From Thermomonospora echinospora (lineage in GTDB: Bacteria; Actinomycetota; Actinomycetes; Streptosporangiales; Streptosporangiaceae), in NCBI RefSeq assembly GCF_900108175.1, contig NZ_FNVO01000003.1:62001-126000 (forward strand): a stretch of 64,000 bases of DNA, written 5' to 3'. Under the pieces are notes generated by a model. The model made no database searches, was not told the origin of the DNA, and saw only the letters and a program-made list of their open reading frames with translations. Both the position numbers and the translations under genes were made by a program. This document shows positions 52,303 through 63,712 of the stretch, piece by piece. The number at the start of each line of letters is the position of its first letter. The first letter of the stretch is position 1.

Positions 52303-54048
52303 GTGCAGCAGTGGCGGGTCTCCGGGTTCCGTGAGGTGCGCGAGCTGGGACACGGGGGTCAGGGACGGGTGGTGCTGGCCGTCCACGAGGAGTCCGGCGC
52401 CCCGGTGGCGATCAAATACCTGCCCGCCCAGGCCGACGACGAGGCCAGGTCCGGTTTCCGGCACGAGGCGCGGATGCTGGGACAGGTCACCAGCCCGCAT
52501 GTGGCCCGCCTCTACCGCCTCGTCGAAGGCGAACACGGAACCGCCATCGTGATGGAAGCCGTCGACGGCACACCGTTGAAGGCGGTACTGGCTCGGCATG
52601 GCGCGCTCGCACCGGAAGCGGCGCTGGCCGTGCTGAAGGGCTCGCTGCTCGGGCTCGCCGCCGCACACGCCGTCGGCGTCGTCCACCGCGACTACAAACC
52701 CGCCAACGTCATCGTCCCGGCCGACGGACGCAGCAAGCTCATCGACTTCGGCATCGCCACCCCCACCGGCGCCGCATCGGCGGCCGGAACCCCCTACTAC
52801 ATGGCCCCCGAGCAGTGGCGACGAGAACCCGCCACCCCGGCCACCGACGTGTACGCCGCCACCTGCGTCTTCTACGAATGCATCACCGGACGCCGCCCCT
52901 ACGACGCCACGGACCGGATGGCGTTGATGGCCATGCACGGCACCGCTCCCATCCCGGCCGAGGACGTGCCCGAGCCCCTGCGCCCACTGGTCGAGCAAGG
53001 GATGGCCAAGAGCGCCGAGGAGCGTCCGCCCGGCGCGGCGGCGTTCGTGGAGGAGCTGGAGCAGGCGGCGCGGGCGGCGTACGGCACGGACTGGGAGGCG
53101 CGCGGGGTGCGCACGCTCGCCGCGGCGGCCGTCGCGCTGGCCGCGCTGTTCCCGCTCGCCGCCGCCGGGCTGACCGCGCCCGCGGCCGGCCTGGCGGCGG
53201 GTGCGGGCGGGGCCGCCGGGGTGGCGGGGGCGGGCGGCGCGGCGGGAACGGGGCTGCTCGTCGGCACGGGGGCCAAGGTCGCCGCCGCCATCGCGGCCAC
53301 CGCCGTCGTAGGCACCACCGTGACCGGCGGCGTGCTGTACGCCGGCCGGGACGAGACCGAACCCGCCACGCTGAACGTCTCGGCGCAGACCCGAACGTAC
53401 TCGCAAGCGTTCCCCGACATCGCGATGCGGGTCGACCAGGCCGAGTACGTCACGGTCAGCGGGCATCCCGACCGGACCGTCCAGCAGCGGATCAACCAGG
53501 CCCTACGGGCCCCGCTCGACCAGGCCGTCGCCGACTACCGGCAGCACTGGGCGCAGACCGACCCCCAGGCCCGCGGGAACCTGCCCGGCACCCCCATGCG
53601 GCTGACCGTCAAAGTCCGGTACGGGTCGCGCGGGCCCGGGCTGATGTCGGTGCGCTACCTCATCGGCAACCCGGTGTTCGCCGGTGGCGGCACCAGCCTG
53701 CGGGCCAAGTCCGTCAACCTGGTCCTCGCCACCGGCCGGGTGCTCAAGGAGAGCGACATCTTCCAGGGCGCCGCTCTGGCCAACGGCGCCGCGCTGCTGT
53801 CCCGGCGGGTCCCGCCGCCCCCGCCGCTCAGGAGCGGCGGGAGCCTGGCCTGCCCCTTCACGCCGATCTCCGGCCTCGGCCGCATCGGCGGAGCCGCCGC
53901 CGTGGCCCCGACGTTCACCCCCGACCGCATGGAGTTCACCTGGACCAGCTCTGAGCTGTGCTTCGGCGACAGGACCCGCAGCGTGCCGTACGCCCAGCTC
54001 ACCGACCTGCTCGACCCCGAGGTCGTGCGGCTGGCGCGGGGCGGCTAG
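52303..54048 (+). CDS. Receptor Ser/Thr protein kinase with RsiV-like extracellular domain
   Basis: 581 aa; GTG 52303 (VQQWRVSGF) is chosen, with GTG 52288 possible. The kinase domain is complete: GHGGQGRVVLA, VAIK, HRDYKPAN, DFG and APEQW. An Ala/Gly-rich stretch (about 270-350) includes two hydrophobic segments, so one or two membrane passes. The extracellular part (about 365-581) has a pattern (YSQAFPDIAMRVDQAEYV, then VKVRYGSR, YLIGNPVFAGG) that I take as related to the DUF3298/RsiV group; this is tentative. The linker is unusually long and low in complexity. The kinase may report an envelope or lysozyme-like stress. Confidence 0.78.
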   Translation: MQQWRVSGFREVRELGHGGQGRVVLAVHEESGAPVAIKYLPAQADDEARSGFRHEARMLGQVTSPHVARLYRLVEGEHGTAIVMEAVDGTPLKAVLARHGALAPEAALAVLKGSLLGLAAAHAVGVVHRDYKPANVIVPADGRSKLIDFGIATPTGAASAAGTPYYMAPEQWRREPATPATDVYAATCVFYECITGRRPYDATDRMALMAMHGTAPIPAEDVPEPLRPLVEQGMAKSAEERPPGAAAFVEELEQAARAAYGTDWEARGVRTLAAAAVALAALFPLAAAGLTAPAAGLAAGAGGAAGVAGAGGAAGTGLLVGTGAKVAAAIAATAVVGTTVTGGVLYAGRDETEPATLNVSAQTRTYSQAFPDIAMRVDQAEYVTVSGHPDRTVQQRINQALRAPLDQAVADYRQHWAQTDPQARGNLPGTPMRLTVKVRYGSRGPGLMSVRYLIGNPVFAGGGTSLRAKSVNLVLATGRVLKESDIFQGAALANGAALLSRRVPPPPPLRSGGSLACPFTPISGLGRIGGAAAVAPTFTPDRMEFTWTSSELCFGDRTRSVPYAQLTDLLDPEVVRLARGG

Positions 54049-54061
54049 CGGCGGCCGGTCC

Positions 54062-54910
54062 TCACGGGGCGGGCGGGGGCCGCAGGTCTTCGGCCCCCTT
54101 GGCGAGTTCGCGGGCCGCGGCAGCGCCGGAGGCGGTGTGCTCCAGTTCGTGGGCGAGCTGCTCCAGTTCGGCGCCGCCGGCCATCAGCGCGGTCAGCTCC
54201 TCGCGGGTGATCTCGTCCTTGGTGTGGTGGCCGATGACGCGGCCCCGGTTGAGGATCAGGAAACGGTCGCCGACCGGGTAGGCGTGGTGCGGGTTGTGGG
54301 TGATGAGGATGACGCCCAGCCCGCGTTCCCTGGCCTGCACGATGTAGCGGAGCACCACCCCGGCCTGCTTGACGCCGAGCGCGGCGGTCGGCTCGTCCAG
54401 CACCAGCACCTTGGCGCCGAAGTGGACGGCGCGGGCGATGGCCACGCACTGCCGCTCGCCGCCGGACAGGGTGCCGATGGGCTGGTCCACATCGCGCAGG
54501 TCGATGCCCATCCCCAGCAGCTCGGACCTGGTGGTGCGCCGCATGTACGGCACGTCCAGGCGGCCAAGGCCCCGGCGCTTCTCGGAGCCGAGGAAGAAGT
54601 TGCGCCACACCGGCATCAGCGGGACGACCGCCAGGTCCTGGTAGACGGTGGCGATGCCCAGGTCCAGGGCCTCGCGGGGGGAGGCCAGGGACACCCGGCG
54701 GCCCTCCACCTCGTAGGTTCCGGTGTCGTGCCGGTGCAGCCCGGCGACGATCTTGATCAGGGTGGACTTGCCCGCCCCGTTGTCACCGAGCACGCAGGTC
54801 ACCTCGCCCGCGGAGACCTGCAGGTCGACCTCGCGCAGCGCGATGACGTTGCCGTAGTTCTTGCCGACGCCGGTGAGGCGCACCAGTGGGGCGCTGCCGG
54901 AGCCGGTCAT
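54062..54910 (-). CDS. Sugar/inositol ABC transporter ATP-binding protein
   Basis: 282 aa from ATG 54910, overlapping the permease stop by ATGA. A complete single nucleotide-binding domain: Walker [12 protein letters not shown]-loop VYQD, signature LSGGERQ, Walker [13 protein letters not shown] and the switch His in ITHN. Ribose-type transporters usually have a two-domain ATPase of about 500 aa; this is the single-domain version, so two copies should dimerise. It is the last gene of the inositol operon and powers uptake with the permease and binding protein. Confidence 0.88.
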   Translation of the reverse strand: MTGSGSAPLVRLTGVGKNYGNVIALREVDLQVSAGEVTCVLGDNGAGKSTLIKIVAGLHRHDTGTYEVEGRRVSLASPREALDLGIATVYQDLAVVPLMPVWRNFFLGSEKRRGLGRLDVPYMRRTTRSELLGMGIDLRDVDQPIGTLSGGERQCVAIARAVHFGAKVLVLDEPTAALGVKQAGVVLRYIVQARERGLGVILITHNPHHAYPVGDRFLILNRGRVIGHHTKDEITREELTALMAGGAELEQLAHELEHTASGAAAARELAKGAEDLRPPPAP

Positions 54911-55956
54911 CGCGACGGCTCCGCCCGGCGGCGCACGACCAGGTTCACGACGGTGGCCAGCAACAGCATCGCCCCCAGAAAGAACTTGAACCAGTCGGGG
55001 TTCCACTCGGCGTAGACGATGCCCTTGCTGGTCATGCCGAAGATGAACGCCCCGATGGCCGCGCCGATCGCCGACCCGTACCCGCCGGTCAGCAGGCAGC
55101 CGCCGATCACCGCGCAGATGATGTAGTAGAACTCGTTGCCCACGCCCTCGCCGGACTGCACCGAGGAGTACGCGAACAGCAGGTGCATCCCGGAGAACCA
55201 GGCGGTGAAGGCCACCCCCATGAACAGCCCGACCTTGACGCGGGCCACCGGCACGCCGACCGCGCGGGCGCTGCCGGGCGCCCCGCCGCAGGCGAAGATC
55301 CAGTTGCCCGTCCGGGTGCGGAGCAGGATCCAGGTGGCCACCGCCACGAACAGCAGCCACCACAGCACGGTCACGTTGACCCGGACGCCGCCCACGTCCA
55401 GGTCGGCGGCGAAGACGGCCCGGGCGGCGTCGAAGCCGTCCATGTCGCGGATGGAGTCGCTGGCCACGTTCCCGGTGACCAGCTTGGTGACGCCGAGGTT
55501 GGCGCCGGCCAGCATGAGGAACGTGCCGAGGGTGACGATGAAGCTGGGCAGCCCGGTCCGCACGTACAGCAGCCCGTTGAGCAGGCCCAGCCCGAGCGTG
55601 ACGACCAGCGAGATCACCACCCCGACCCACACGTTCAGGGTGAGCTGGTAGCTGACCAGCGCGGCGACCAGCGCCCCGGTGGTGACCATCACCCCGGCCG
55701 ACAGGTCGAACTCGCCGCCGATCATCAGCAGCGCCACCGACACCGCCATGATGCCGAACGTGGAGGCGGCGTACAGCACCGTGGAGAACGAGCTCGCGCG
55801 CAGGAAGGCATCGGCCACCACGGAGAAGAACGCGAACAGCACGGCCGCCCCGAGCAGCGCGCCGAACTCTGGGCGGCCGGCCAGCCGCCGCAGCGGCGAG
55901 CGCCGGGCCAGGCGCTCGTCCGCCGCGGCCGCGGACTTCAGCACCGCCTGGCTCAC
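54907..55956 (-). CDS. Sugar/inositol ABC transporter permease
   Basis: 349 aa from GTG 55956; the start overlaps the binding-protein stop (GTGA, 55953-55956). It contains about nine to ten transmembrane helices with the RbsC-type motifs GGEFDLSAG and a GVPVARVK cytoplasmic coupling segment. The position between a sugar-binding lipoprotein and an ATPase gene, in one transcript with inositol catabolic genes, points to a myo-inositol or related cyclitol substrate (inference). Confidence 0.88.
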   Translation of the reverse strand: MSQAVLKSAAAADERLARRSPLRRLAGRPEFGALLGAAVLFAFFSVVADAFLRASSFSTVLYAASTFGIMAVSVALLMIGGEFDLSAGVMVTTGALVAALVSYQLTLNVWVGVVISLVVTLGLGLLNGLLYVRTGLPSFIVTLGTFLMLAGANLGVTKLVTGNVASDSIRDMDGFDAARAVFAADLDVGGVRVNVTVLWWLLFVAVATWILLRTRTGNWIFACGGAPGSARAVGVPVARVKVGLFMGVAFTAWFSGMHLLFAYSSVQSGEGVGNEFYYIICAVIGGCLLTGGYGSAIGAAIGAFIFGMTSKGIVYAEWNPDWFKFFLGAMLLLATVVNLVVRRRAEPSR

Positions 55957-56963
55957 CGCGTCCCCCGGTCGGCGAACGGGGCGATGGTCCCGGCGTCGTC
56001 CTTGGTGACGATGGCCGGGCCGGTGAGCACCGGCCTGCCGCCGCCGACGACGTTGCCGTTGTTCTTCAGCAGCCACAGTTCGTCGACCGCCAGGTAGCCC
56101 TGCAGGTAGGGCTGCTGGTCCACGGCGAACTGGATGGAGCCGTCCCGGAGGGAGGCGATCAGCTCCTTGTTCATGTCGAAGGTGCCGACCTTGGCGTCGC
56201 TGCCGGTCTCCTTGACCGAGTCGACGGCGGTGGCGGCGAACGGGGCGCCGAGGGTGAGGATGCCGTCGATGCCGGAGTCGGTCTGCAGCTTGGCGGTGAT
56301 GGACGACTTGACCTGCGGCATGTTGGTGCCCTGGACGAACAGGTTCTCCATGGGGCCACCGAAGGTCTTCTTGGCTCCCGCGCAGCGGTCCTCCAGCCCC
56401 ACGTTGCCCTGTTCGTGGACGACGCAGACGGCCTTGGTGGCGCCGATCTTCTTCAGCTGCTCCCCGGCGGCCTCGCCGGCGACGGTCTCGTCCTGCCCGA
56501 AGTGGACCAGGGCGCCGAGCCGGGCGGACTCGGCGGCGCCGGAGTTGATGGATACCACCGGGATCTTCGCGGCGGTGGCCTTGGCCAGCACGTCGCGCAT
56601 CGCGTCGGGCTTGGCGAGGGTGACGATGATGCCGTCCACCTTCTGGTCGATGGCGGTCTGCACGAGCTGGGCCTGCTTGCCGCCGTCGGGGTCGGCCGAG
56701 TAGAGCAGTTCCACGTTGTCCTTGGTGGCGGCCGCCCTGGCCCCCTTCTGCACGATGTCCCAGAAGGTGTCGCCGGGGCCGGAGTGGGTGACCATGGCGA
56801 CCTTCAGCCGGGGTCCCGCACCGGGCGCGGCACCGGAGGCGGCCTCCTCCTCGGCCTTCTTGCCGCCCGAGCCGCTGCATCCGCCGAGTACGAGCGCCGT
56901 GGCCATGATCGTGGCCGTCATCGCGACCGCCGGCCGGGGGCCCGCTCCCTTCATCGGCTTCAT
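55953..56963 (-). CDS. Sugar/inositol-binding lipoprotein of the ABC transporter
   Basis: 336 aa. ATG 56963 (MKPMKGAG) has a GAGAAGG site; the longer frame to 57008 lacks one. Lipobox LGGC near residues 27-30. The mature part is a periplasmic-binding protein of the ribose/galactose class: [45 protein letters not shown] and [17 protein letters not shown]. Its ligand is most likely myo-inositol, judged from the operon. It lies 41 bp after iolD. Confidence 0.87.
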   Translation of the reverse strand: MKPMKGAGPRPAVAMTATIMATALVLGGCSGSGGKKAEEEAASGAAPGAGPRLKVAMVTHSGPGDTFWDIVQKGARAAATKDNVELLYSADPDGGKQAQLVQTAIDQKVDGIIVTLAKPDAMRDVLAKATAAKIPVVSINSGAAESARLGALVHFGQDETVAGEAAGEQLKKIGATKAVCVVHEQGNVGLEDRCAGAKKTFGGPMENLFVQGTNMPQVKSSITAKLQTDSGIDGILTLGAPFAATAVDSVKETGSDAKVGTFDMNKELIASLRDGSIQFAVDQQPYLQGYLAVDELWLLKNNGNVVGGGRPVLTGPAIVTKDDAGTIAPFADRGTR

Positions 56964-57004
56964 CGGCCTTCTCCGTTCTCCTCGGGGTGGGGTGAACGTC
57001 AGGA

Positions 57005-58851
<1,847 letters not shown>

Positions 58852-58855
<4 letters not shown>

Positions 58856-59640
58856 CGCGTGCCCTCCACGCCCTTGGCCGAGGTCATGGGGAGCCTCGGG
58901 TCCACCGGCTGCCCCTCCCAGGTGGCGCGTACCCAGGAGTGGGCGGGGTCGTCGCAGATCAGCCACGCGCGTTCGGCGGACGGCCCGGCCATCACGTTGA
59001 GGTAGTACATGTCGTAGCCGGGCGCCGCCATCGACGGGCCGTGCCAGCCGTGCGGGATCAGTACCGTGTCGCCGGTGCGGACCTCCGCCAGCACGTCGAT
59101 GGGCCGTTCGCCGGTGCCGTAGACCCGCTGGTAGCCGATGCCGGGCCCGGACGGACCGGCGGCGATCTCGAAGTAGTAGATCTCCTCCAGCACGCACTCG
59201 CCGGGGCGGTCCTCGTCGTGCTTGTGCGGTGGGTAGGACGACCAGTTGCCCGCCGGGGTGAGCACCTCGCAGGCGATCAGCCTGTCGGCGTGCGGGAACG
59301 CTTCCGGGGTGCAGAAGTTGTTGACCTGGCGGCTGGCCTGTCCCGCCCCGCGCAGCTCCACCGGAACGTCCTCGGCGGGGCCGTAGCGGGGGCGCAGCCG
59401 GTTCTCGCAGCGCGCGGACGGCAGCGCGAAACGGCCACCGGCCGCCGTGGAGACGGTGACCCGCGCGTCCCGTGGCGCGTACACGAAGTCGCCGACCCGG
59501 GAGAACACGCTGTCGCGCCCCTCCACCTCGAACGTCTCGTCATCGACCGTGACGGTGCACGACCCCGCCAACGGCAGCACCAGCAGCTCGGCGTCGCCGG
59601 TGGGGAACGTACGGCTCCCTCCCGGCCCTAGGTCCAGCAC
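58852..59640 (-). CDS. iolB: 5-deoxy-glucuronate isomerase (IolB), N-terminus disrupted
   Basis: Family: cupin isomerase that converts 5-deoxy-glucuronate to 5-dehydro-2-deoxygluconate. The metal-binding cupin motif NWSSYPPHKHDED and the end motif YYLNVMAGPS are intact. The frame is open only from GTG 59640 (VLDLGPGGSRTF), giving 262 aa, about 20-35 aa shorter than relatives. In the natural frame upstream, ATG 59691 reads MTSVTPESAGWN and then a TAG (59653-59655) before SGLEVLDLG. No usable ribosome site precedes GTG 59640. The gene is therefore either expressed from this weak start, by restart after the TAG, or is a pseudogene. See the repeat entry for the upstream copies. Confidence 0.72.
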
Positions 59641-59805
59641 CTCCAGCCCGGACTAGTTCCAGCCCGCGCTCTCAGGAGTGACAGAGGTCATCGCACCTCC
59701 AGCCCAGAATGGTTCCAGCCCGCGCTCTCAGGAGTGACAGAGGTCATCGCACCTCCAGCCCAGAATGGTCCCGACCCGCGCTCTCGGGGTGATGGTGGTG
59801 GTCAT
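59638..59805 (-). repeat. Three tandem copies (56-bp period) of the iolB 5' end
   Basis: Units on the plus strand begin at 59638, 59694 and 59750. Each contains an iolB start: ATGs at 59691, 59747 and 59805 on the minus strand. The outermost ATG (59805) overlaps the upstream gene's stop and is probably the original start, but that copy is frameshifted. The middle copy reads MTSVTPESAGWNHSGLEVR and stops. The inner copy has the TAG. In the two outer units the GGAGGT of the GLEV codons sits just before the next ATG as a perfect ribosome site. Confidence 0.85.
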
Positions 59806-60674
59806 AGCAGCTCCACGGCGGCGTCGACGGCGGCGGCCACGTCGTCATCGGGCGGGTACAGCAGGGCGCGGCCGGCGACCAGGCCACGCACGGACGGCAG
59901 GGACAGCGCCTTCTGCCAGGCGGGCAGCGCGCTGTCGAGCCCGCTCTCCCCGCCGAGCAGCAGGGCCGGCAGGGTGGAGGCGGCCATCACCCGTTCCATG
60001 TCGGGGACGACCGGCACCTTGAGCCAGGTGTAGGCGGAGGTGCCGCCGAGCCCGGCGGCGACGGACACGGCTCGGATCATCGCCTCGCAGGTGAGCACGT
60101 TGCGCAGCCGCCCGCCGGGCTCGCGGCGGCTGACGAACGGCTCGACCACGGCCATCCTGCGGTGGGCGGCCAGCCCGGAGACGGCCAGGGCGCACGCCCG
60201 CAGGGTGCGGGCGGTGGCGGGGTCCTCGTCGTCCACGCGCAGCAGCATCTTGCCGCCGTCCAGGCCGCCGGCGCGGATCGCCGGCACGTCGTAGGCGGTG
60301 AACCGGTCGTCGATCTCGAAGCGGGCGCCCGCCAGCCCGCCCCGGTTCATCGACCCCAGCACGACCTTGCCGTCCAGAGCCCCGAGCAGCAGCAGGTCCT
60401 CGATCACGTCGGGGGTGCCCAGCACACCGTCCACGCCGGGGCGCTCCAGCGCGGTGCACAGCCGTTCCAGCAGATCGCGGCGGTCGGCCATGACCAGCGG
60501 GGCGTCACCGGCGCCCAGCACGCCCCGGGCGGCGTGGTCGGCGGCGACGATCATCAGCCGGCCCCGCACGCCGGCCGGCCAGGGCCTGCGGACCCGCCGG
60601 TCGGCGGCCCGGGCGATCTCCTCCGGACGGGTGGCCCTGATCTCGGTCAGTTCCTCGTAGCGCCGTGCGAACAC
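59802..60674 (-). CDS. Class I aldolase-like (beta/alpha)8 barrel protein of the inositol operon
   Basis: 290 aa from GTG 60674 with a GAGGGGA site, overlapping the iolC 3' end by 28 bp. It matches the group that corynebacterial and actinomycete inositol clusters encode next to iolC (Cgl0158-like, often called deoxyribose-phosphate aldolase): MIVAADHAARGVLG, a GGLDGGKMLLRVD strand with a candidate Schiff-base Lys, and VLGSMNRGGL. It may cleave 5-dehydro-2-deoxygluconate 6-phosphate like IolJ, or process another intermediate; the role is inferred from context. Confidence 0.72.
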   Translation of the reverse strand: MFARRYEELTEIRATRPEEIARAADRRVRRPWPAGVRGRLMIVAADHAARGVLGAGDAPLVMADRRDLLERLCTALERPGVDGVLGTPDVIEDLLLLGALDGKVVLGSMNRGGLAGARFEIDDRFTAYDVPAIRAGGLDGGKMLLRVDDEDPATARTLRACALAVSGLAAHRRMAVVEPFVSRREPGGRLRNVLTCEAMIRAVSVAAGLGGTSAYTWLKVPVVPDMERVMAASTLPALLLGGESGLDSALPAWQKALSLPSVRGLVAGRALLYPPDDDVAAAVDAAVELL

Positions 60675-61612
60675 CGGCCGTTCCCCTCGATCAGTCGTTC
60701 CACCTCCGCGGTGGTGGGCATGGCGGGCGAGCAGGCCAGCCGGGAGGCCACGATCGCCCCGGCGGCGTTGGCGAACCGCACCGTCCGCGCCAGGTCCCAG
60801 CCGGCGAGCAGGCCGTGGCACAGGGCGCCGCCGAACGCGTCCCCGGCGCCCAGCCCGTTGACGACCTCGACCTCGATCGGCGGGATCTCGGCGGATTCGT
60901 GCCCGGTGACGGCCAGCACCCCCTGGGGGCCCTGCTTGACGACGGCCAGCTCGACACCGCGGTCCAGCAGCGCGCGGGCGGCGCGCCAGGGCTCCCGCTC
61001 GCCCACCGCCACCTCGCACTCGTCGAGGTTGCCGACGGCGACCGTCGCGTGCCGCAGCGCCTCGGCCGCCCACCGCCGGGCCTCCCGCGGGGACGGCCAG
61101 AACATCGGCCGGTGGTCCAGGTCGAGGATCGTTGTGCCCGGATGGGCCGCCAGCGCCGCGAGCGTGGCATCGCGGCTGGGCTGCTCCGCCAGGCCGGTGA
61201 CGGTGGCCCACAGGATCCTGGCCGCGCCGATGGCGTCCAGGTCCAGCTCGTCCGGGGCGATCTGCATGTCCGGCGCCCTGGGATACCGGTAGAAGTACAG
61301 CGGGAAGCGGTCGGGCGGATGGATCTCGCAGAACGCCAACGGCGTCGGCAGCCCCGGCACCTCGGTCACGAACCGGTCGTCCACCCCGTACTCCCGCAAC
61401 GCCCGGCGTACGAACCGGCCGAACGGGTCGGCCCCGGTCCGGGTGATCACCGCCGTGCGGCGGCCGTGCCGGGCGGCGGCGACCGCCACGTTGGTGGGGC
61501 TGCCACCCAGGTACCGGCCGAACGACTCGACGTCCTCCAGCGCCGCGCCGACCTGGTGGGGGTAGAGGTCGACGCTGACCCGGCCCATGGTGATCAGGTC
61601 ATCGGAGGCCAT
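60647..61612 (-). CDS. iolC: 5-dehydro-2-deoxygluconokinase (IolC)
   Basis: 321 aa from ATG 61612 with a GAGGT site, overlapping the iolE 3' end by 14 bp. PfkB-family kinase: GRYLGGSPTNVAVAAARHG near the N-terminus and the catalytic NGLGAGDAFGGAL motif with its Asp base near residue 255. It phosphorylates 5-dehydro-2-deoxygluconate at C6. The MGRVSVDLYPHQ start is typical for IolC, so ATG 61588 is a second possible start. Confidence 0.9.
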   Translation of the reverse strand: MASDDLITMGRVSVDLYPHQVGAALEDVESFGRYLGGSPTNVAVAAARHGRRTAVITRTGADPFGRFVRRALREYGVDDRFVTEVPGLPTPLAFCEIHPPDRFPLYFYRYPRAPDMQIAPDELDLDAIGAARILWATVTGLAEQPSRDATLAALAAHPGTTILDLDHRPMFWPSPREARRWAAEALRHATVAVGNLDECEVAVGEREPWRAARALLDRGVELAVVKQGPQGVLAVTGHESAEIPPIEVEVVNGLGAGDAFGGALCHGLLAGWDLARTVRFANAAGAIVASRLACSPAMPTTAEVERLIEGNGRCSHGATRN

Positions 61613-62480
61613 CGGCGACCTCGCGCAGCAGCCGCAGCCCCGCCTCCACCTCGACGGCCGGGCCCGCCCCCGCGGGGGGCTCGGTGTCGATGATGGTGTC
61701 CTGCTCCATGACGTACCAGCCCTCGTAGCCGGCGTCCTCCAGGGTGGCGACCAGCCGGGCGATGTCGATGGCCCCGTGACCCAGCGGCCGGTACATGCCC
61801 GACCGGACCCCTTCGGTGTAGGTGAGCGCCCCGTCGCGCACCCGTGCGGCCAGGTCCGCGTCGACGTCCTTGAGGTGGACGTGCGCGATGCGGTCGGGCA
61901 CCGTACGCGCCAGGAACTGCAGGTCGGCGCCGCCGATGAACAGGTGGCCGGTGTCCAGGCACAGCGGGACGCCGGAGCCGTCCAGCACCCGCTCGACCTC
62001 TTGTCTGCCCTGCACCACGGTGCCCATGTGCGGGTGCAGCGCGGCCACGTGGCCCCGCTCCGTGGCGCGGGCGGCGACCGCGTCCAAGTTGGCCATCAGC
62101 GTCACCCAGTTCTTGGTGCCGAGGTCGGGCCGCTCGTCGTAACCGTCCAGGCCGGTGGCGGCGGCCAGCACGAGCGGGGTGCCCTCCCCCAGCGCGTCCA
62201 TCGCCCGGTCGGCCTCCGGCAGCGGATCGTGGGCGGGGTCGTGCAGCACCATGGGAACGAACCCACCCGCCAGTACCAGGCCGTACGCCCGCAGCATCTG
62301 GGCCCGCCGCCGGGGGTCGGCGGGCAGGAATCCCTGCGGCCCGAGTTCGGTGGCCTGCAGGCCCAGGTCGCGCATCTCGCCGAGGATCCGGCCGGCGGAC
62401 ATCCACAGCCCCCAGCCCGGCACCTCGCACACGCCCCATGAGATCGGCGCCCCGGCCACTCTCTCCATCAGCGAACCCAT
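61599..62480 (-). CDS. iolE: Inosose dehydratase-like TIM barrel protein (IolE)
   Basis: 293 aa from ATG 62480 with a GAGGAGG site. The N-terminus GAPISWGVCEVPGWG is typical for IolE, and the xylose-isomerase-like barrel keeps metal ligands in LHPHMGT, CLDTGHL and HVHLKD. IolE dehydrates 2-keto-myo-inositol to the diketone used by IolD. IolH or IolI paralogs have similar folds, but the N-terminus and operon context favour IolE. It lies 52 bp after idh. Confidence 0.85.
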   Translation of the reverse strand: MGSLMERVAGAPISWGVCEVPGWGLWMSAGRILGEMRDLGLQATELGPQGFLPADPRRRAQMLRAYGLVLAGGFVPMVLHDPAHDPLPEADRAMDALGEGTPLVLAAATGLDGYDERPDLGTKNWVTLMANLDAVAARATERGHVAALHPHMGTVVQGRQEVERVLDGSGVPLCLDTGHLFIGGADLQFLARTVPDRIAHVHLKDVDADLAARVRDGALTYTEGVRSGMYRPLGHGAIDIARLVATLEDAGYEGWYVMEQDTIIDTEPPAGAGPAVEVEAGLRLLREVADGLR

Positions 62481-62532
62481 CCGCCCTCCTCGTCCTGCCG
62501 CCGGGCACGGCCCTCGGTGCCGTGTCGCGTGG

Positions 62533-63561
62533 TCATCGCACGGTCGTCCGTTCGCGGATCTCGGCCACGGCGACCGGCCGGCCCTCGTGTCGGGACACCT
62601 CGCACGCCTCGGCCACGTAGAACGCCTCCAGCGCCTGCTCGGGCAGGCACGGGGGCTCCCGCCGGCCCGCGACGACGTCGACGAAGGCGCTCAGCTCCGC
62701 GTCGTAGGCGGCGGCAAAGCGCTCCATGAAGCCGCGATAAGGGGCGGCCGGGGCCGGGATGCGCCCGGGGCCGACCGGGGTGAGCGGGGTGTGCTCGTCC
62801 AGCCCGGCCACGATGCTGTCCCTGGACCCGAAAACCTCCAGCCGGACGTCGTAGCCGGCGGCGTTGTAGCGGGTGGCCGAGACGGTGGCGATGGTGTCGT
62901 CGTCCAGGGTGAGCACGGCGGTGGCGGTGTCCACGTCCCCGTACTCGCGGAAGAAGCCGTCTCCCCGGTTGGCGCCCACCGCAACGACCCGGACGATCTC
63001 GCGCCCGGACACGAACCTGATGGCGTCGAAGTCGTGCACCCCGCAGTCGCGGAACAGCCCGCCCGAGCCCGGCACGTACTCGCGGGGCGGCGGGGCGGGG
63101 TCGAAGGTGCACGAGCGCATGGTGTGCAGCCAGCCCAGCCGGCCGTCGGCGACCGCCGCCCGGGCGGCCAGGTGACCGGCGTCGAACCGCCGCTGGAAGC
63201 CGACCTGCACGGGCACGTCCCGGGTGGCCGCCACTACTTGGACCGTTCCATCAAGGTCGGCGGCGAGCGGCTTCTCGCAGAACACCGGTAGCCGGGCACG
63301 GGCCGCCCGCAGCACCAACTCCGCATGGGCGTCGGTCGCGGCGGCCACCACCAGCCCGTCCAGCCCGGCCCGGAACAGCGCGTCCACCGAGTCCACCGCC
63401 ACGACGTCGGCCCCGCCGGCTCCGGCCGCCCGGTCCCGCAGGGACCGGGCGCGCGCCGGGTCGGCGTCGGCCACGACCAGGGTCTGCACCGCGGGCAGTG
63501 TCCGCAGGGTCCGCGCGTGGCGCGCCCCGATGCGTCCCGCGCCCGCCAGCCCGATCCTCAT
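62533..63561 (-). CDS. Inositol 2-dehydrogenase-like oxidoreductase (Gfo/Idh/MocA family)
   Basis: 342 aa from ATG 63561 with GGAGGA. NAD(P) motif GLAGAGRIGARHA, then CEKPLA with the catalytic Lys, and GGLFRDCGVHDFDAIRF with the Asp/His pair. Idh-type enzymes oxidise myo-inositol at C2 to inosose, the first step of the pathway encoded downstream. Scyllo-inositol or related cyclitols are possible alternatives. It is the first gene of the operon and diverges from the GntR regulator across a 151-bp control region. Confidence 0.88.
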   Translation of the reverse strand: MRIGLAGAGRIGARHARTLRTLPAVQTLVVADADPARARSLRDRAAGAGGADVVAVDSVDALFRAGLDGLVVAAATDAHAELVLRAARARLPVFCEKPLAADLDGTVQVVAATRDVPVQVGFQRRFDAGHLAARAAVADGRLGWLHTMRSCTFDPAPPPREYVPGSGGLFRDCGVHDFDAIRFVSGREIVRVVAVGANRGDGFFREYGDVDTATAVLTLDDDTIATVSATRYNAAGYDVRLEVFGSRDSIVAGLDEHTPLTPVGPGRIPAPAAPYRGFMERFAAAYDAELSAFVDVVAGRREPPCLPEQALEAFYVAEACEVSRHEGRPVAVAEIRERTTVR

Positions 63562-63628
63562 GAACGTCCTCCGTCCGGTCGTGTGTCCCCGACGTTGCGG
63601 TCATGTTGCGGATGAATGGCCCGAGTCT

Positions 63629-63667
63629 CATGGAGCGTTCCATGGCTGTCAACGATTTGTCATGACA
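63629..63667. promoter_or_regulatory. Candidate operators for the inositol operon, including an IolR-like box
   Basis: TGTCATGACA at 63658-63667 matches the KGWCHTRACA motif that I recall for the GntR-type IolR of Corynebacterium glutamicum; it is also a palindrome. A second palindrome, CATGGA-GCGT-TCCATG, lies at 63629-63644, and a weaker 8-of-10 match occurs in the complement of 63675-63684. All sit in the space between idh and the gntR-type gene, where an autoregulated repressor would bind. Confidence 0.55.
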
Positions 63668-63712
63668 TCATGAGGTTATGACTTGTCCGCAATCGGCCAG
63701 GGAGGAGCTGCG

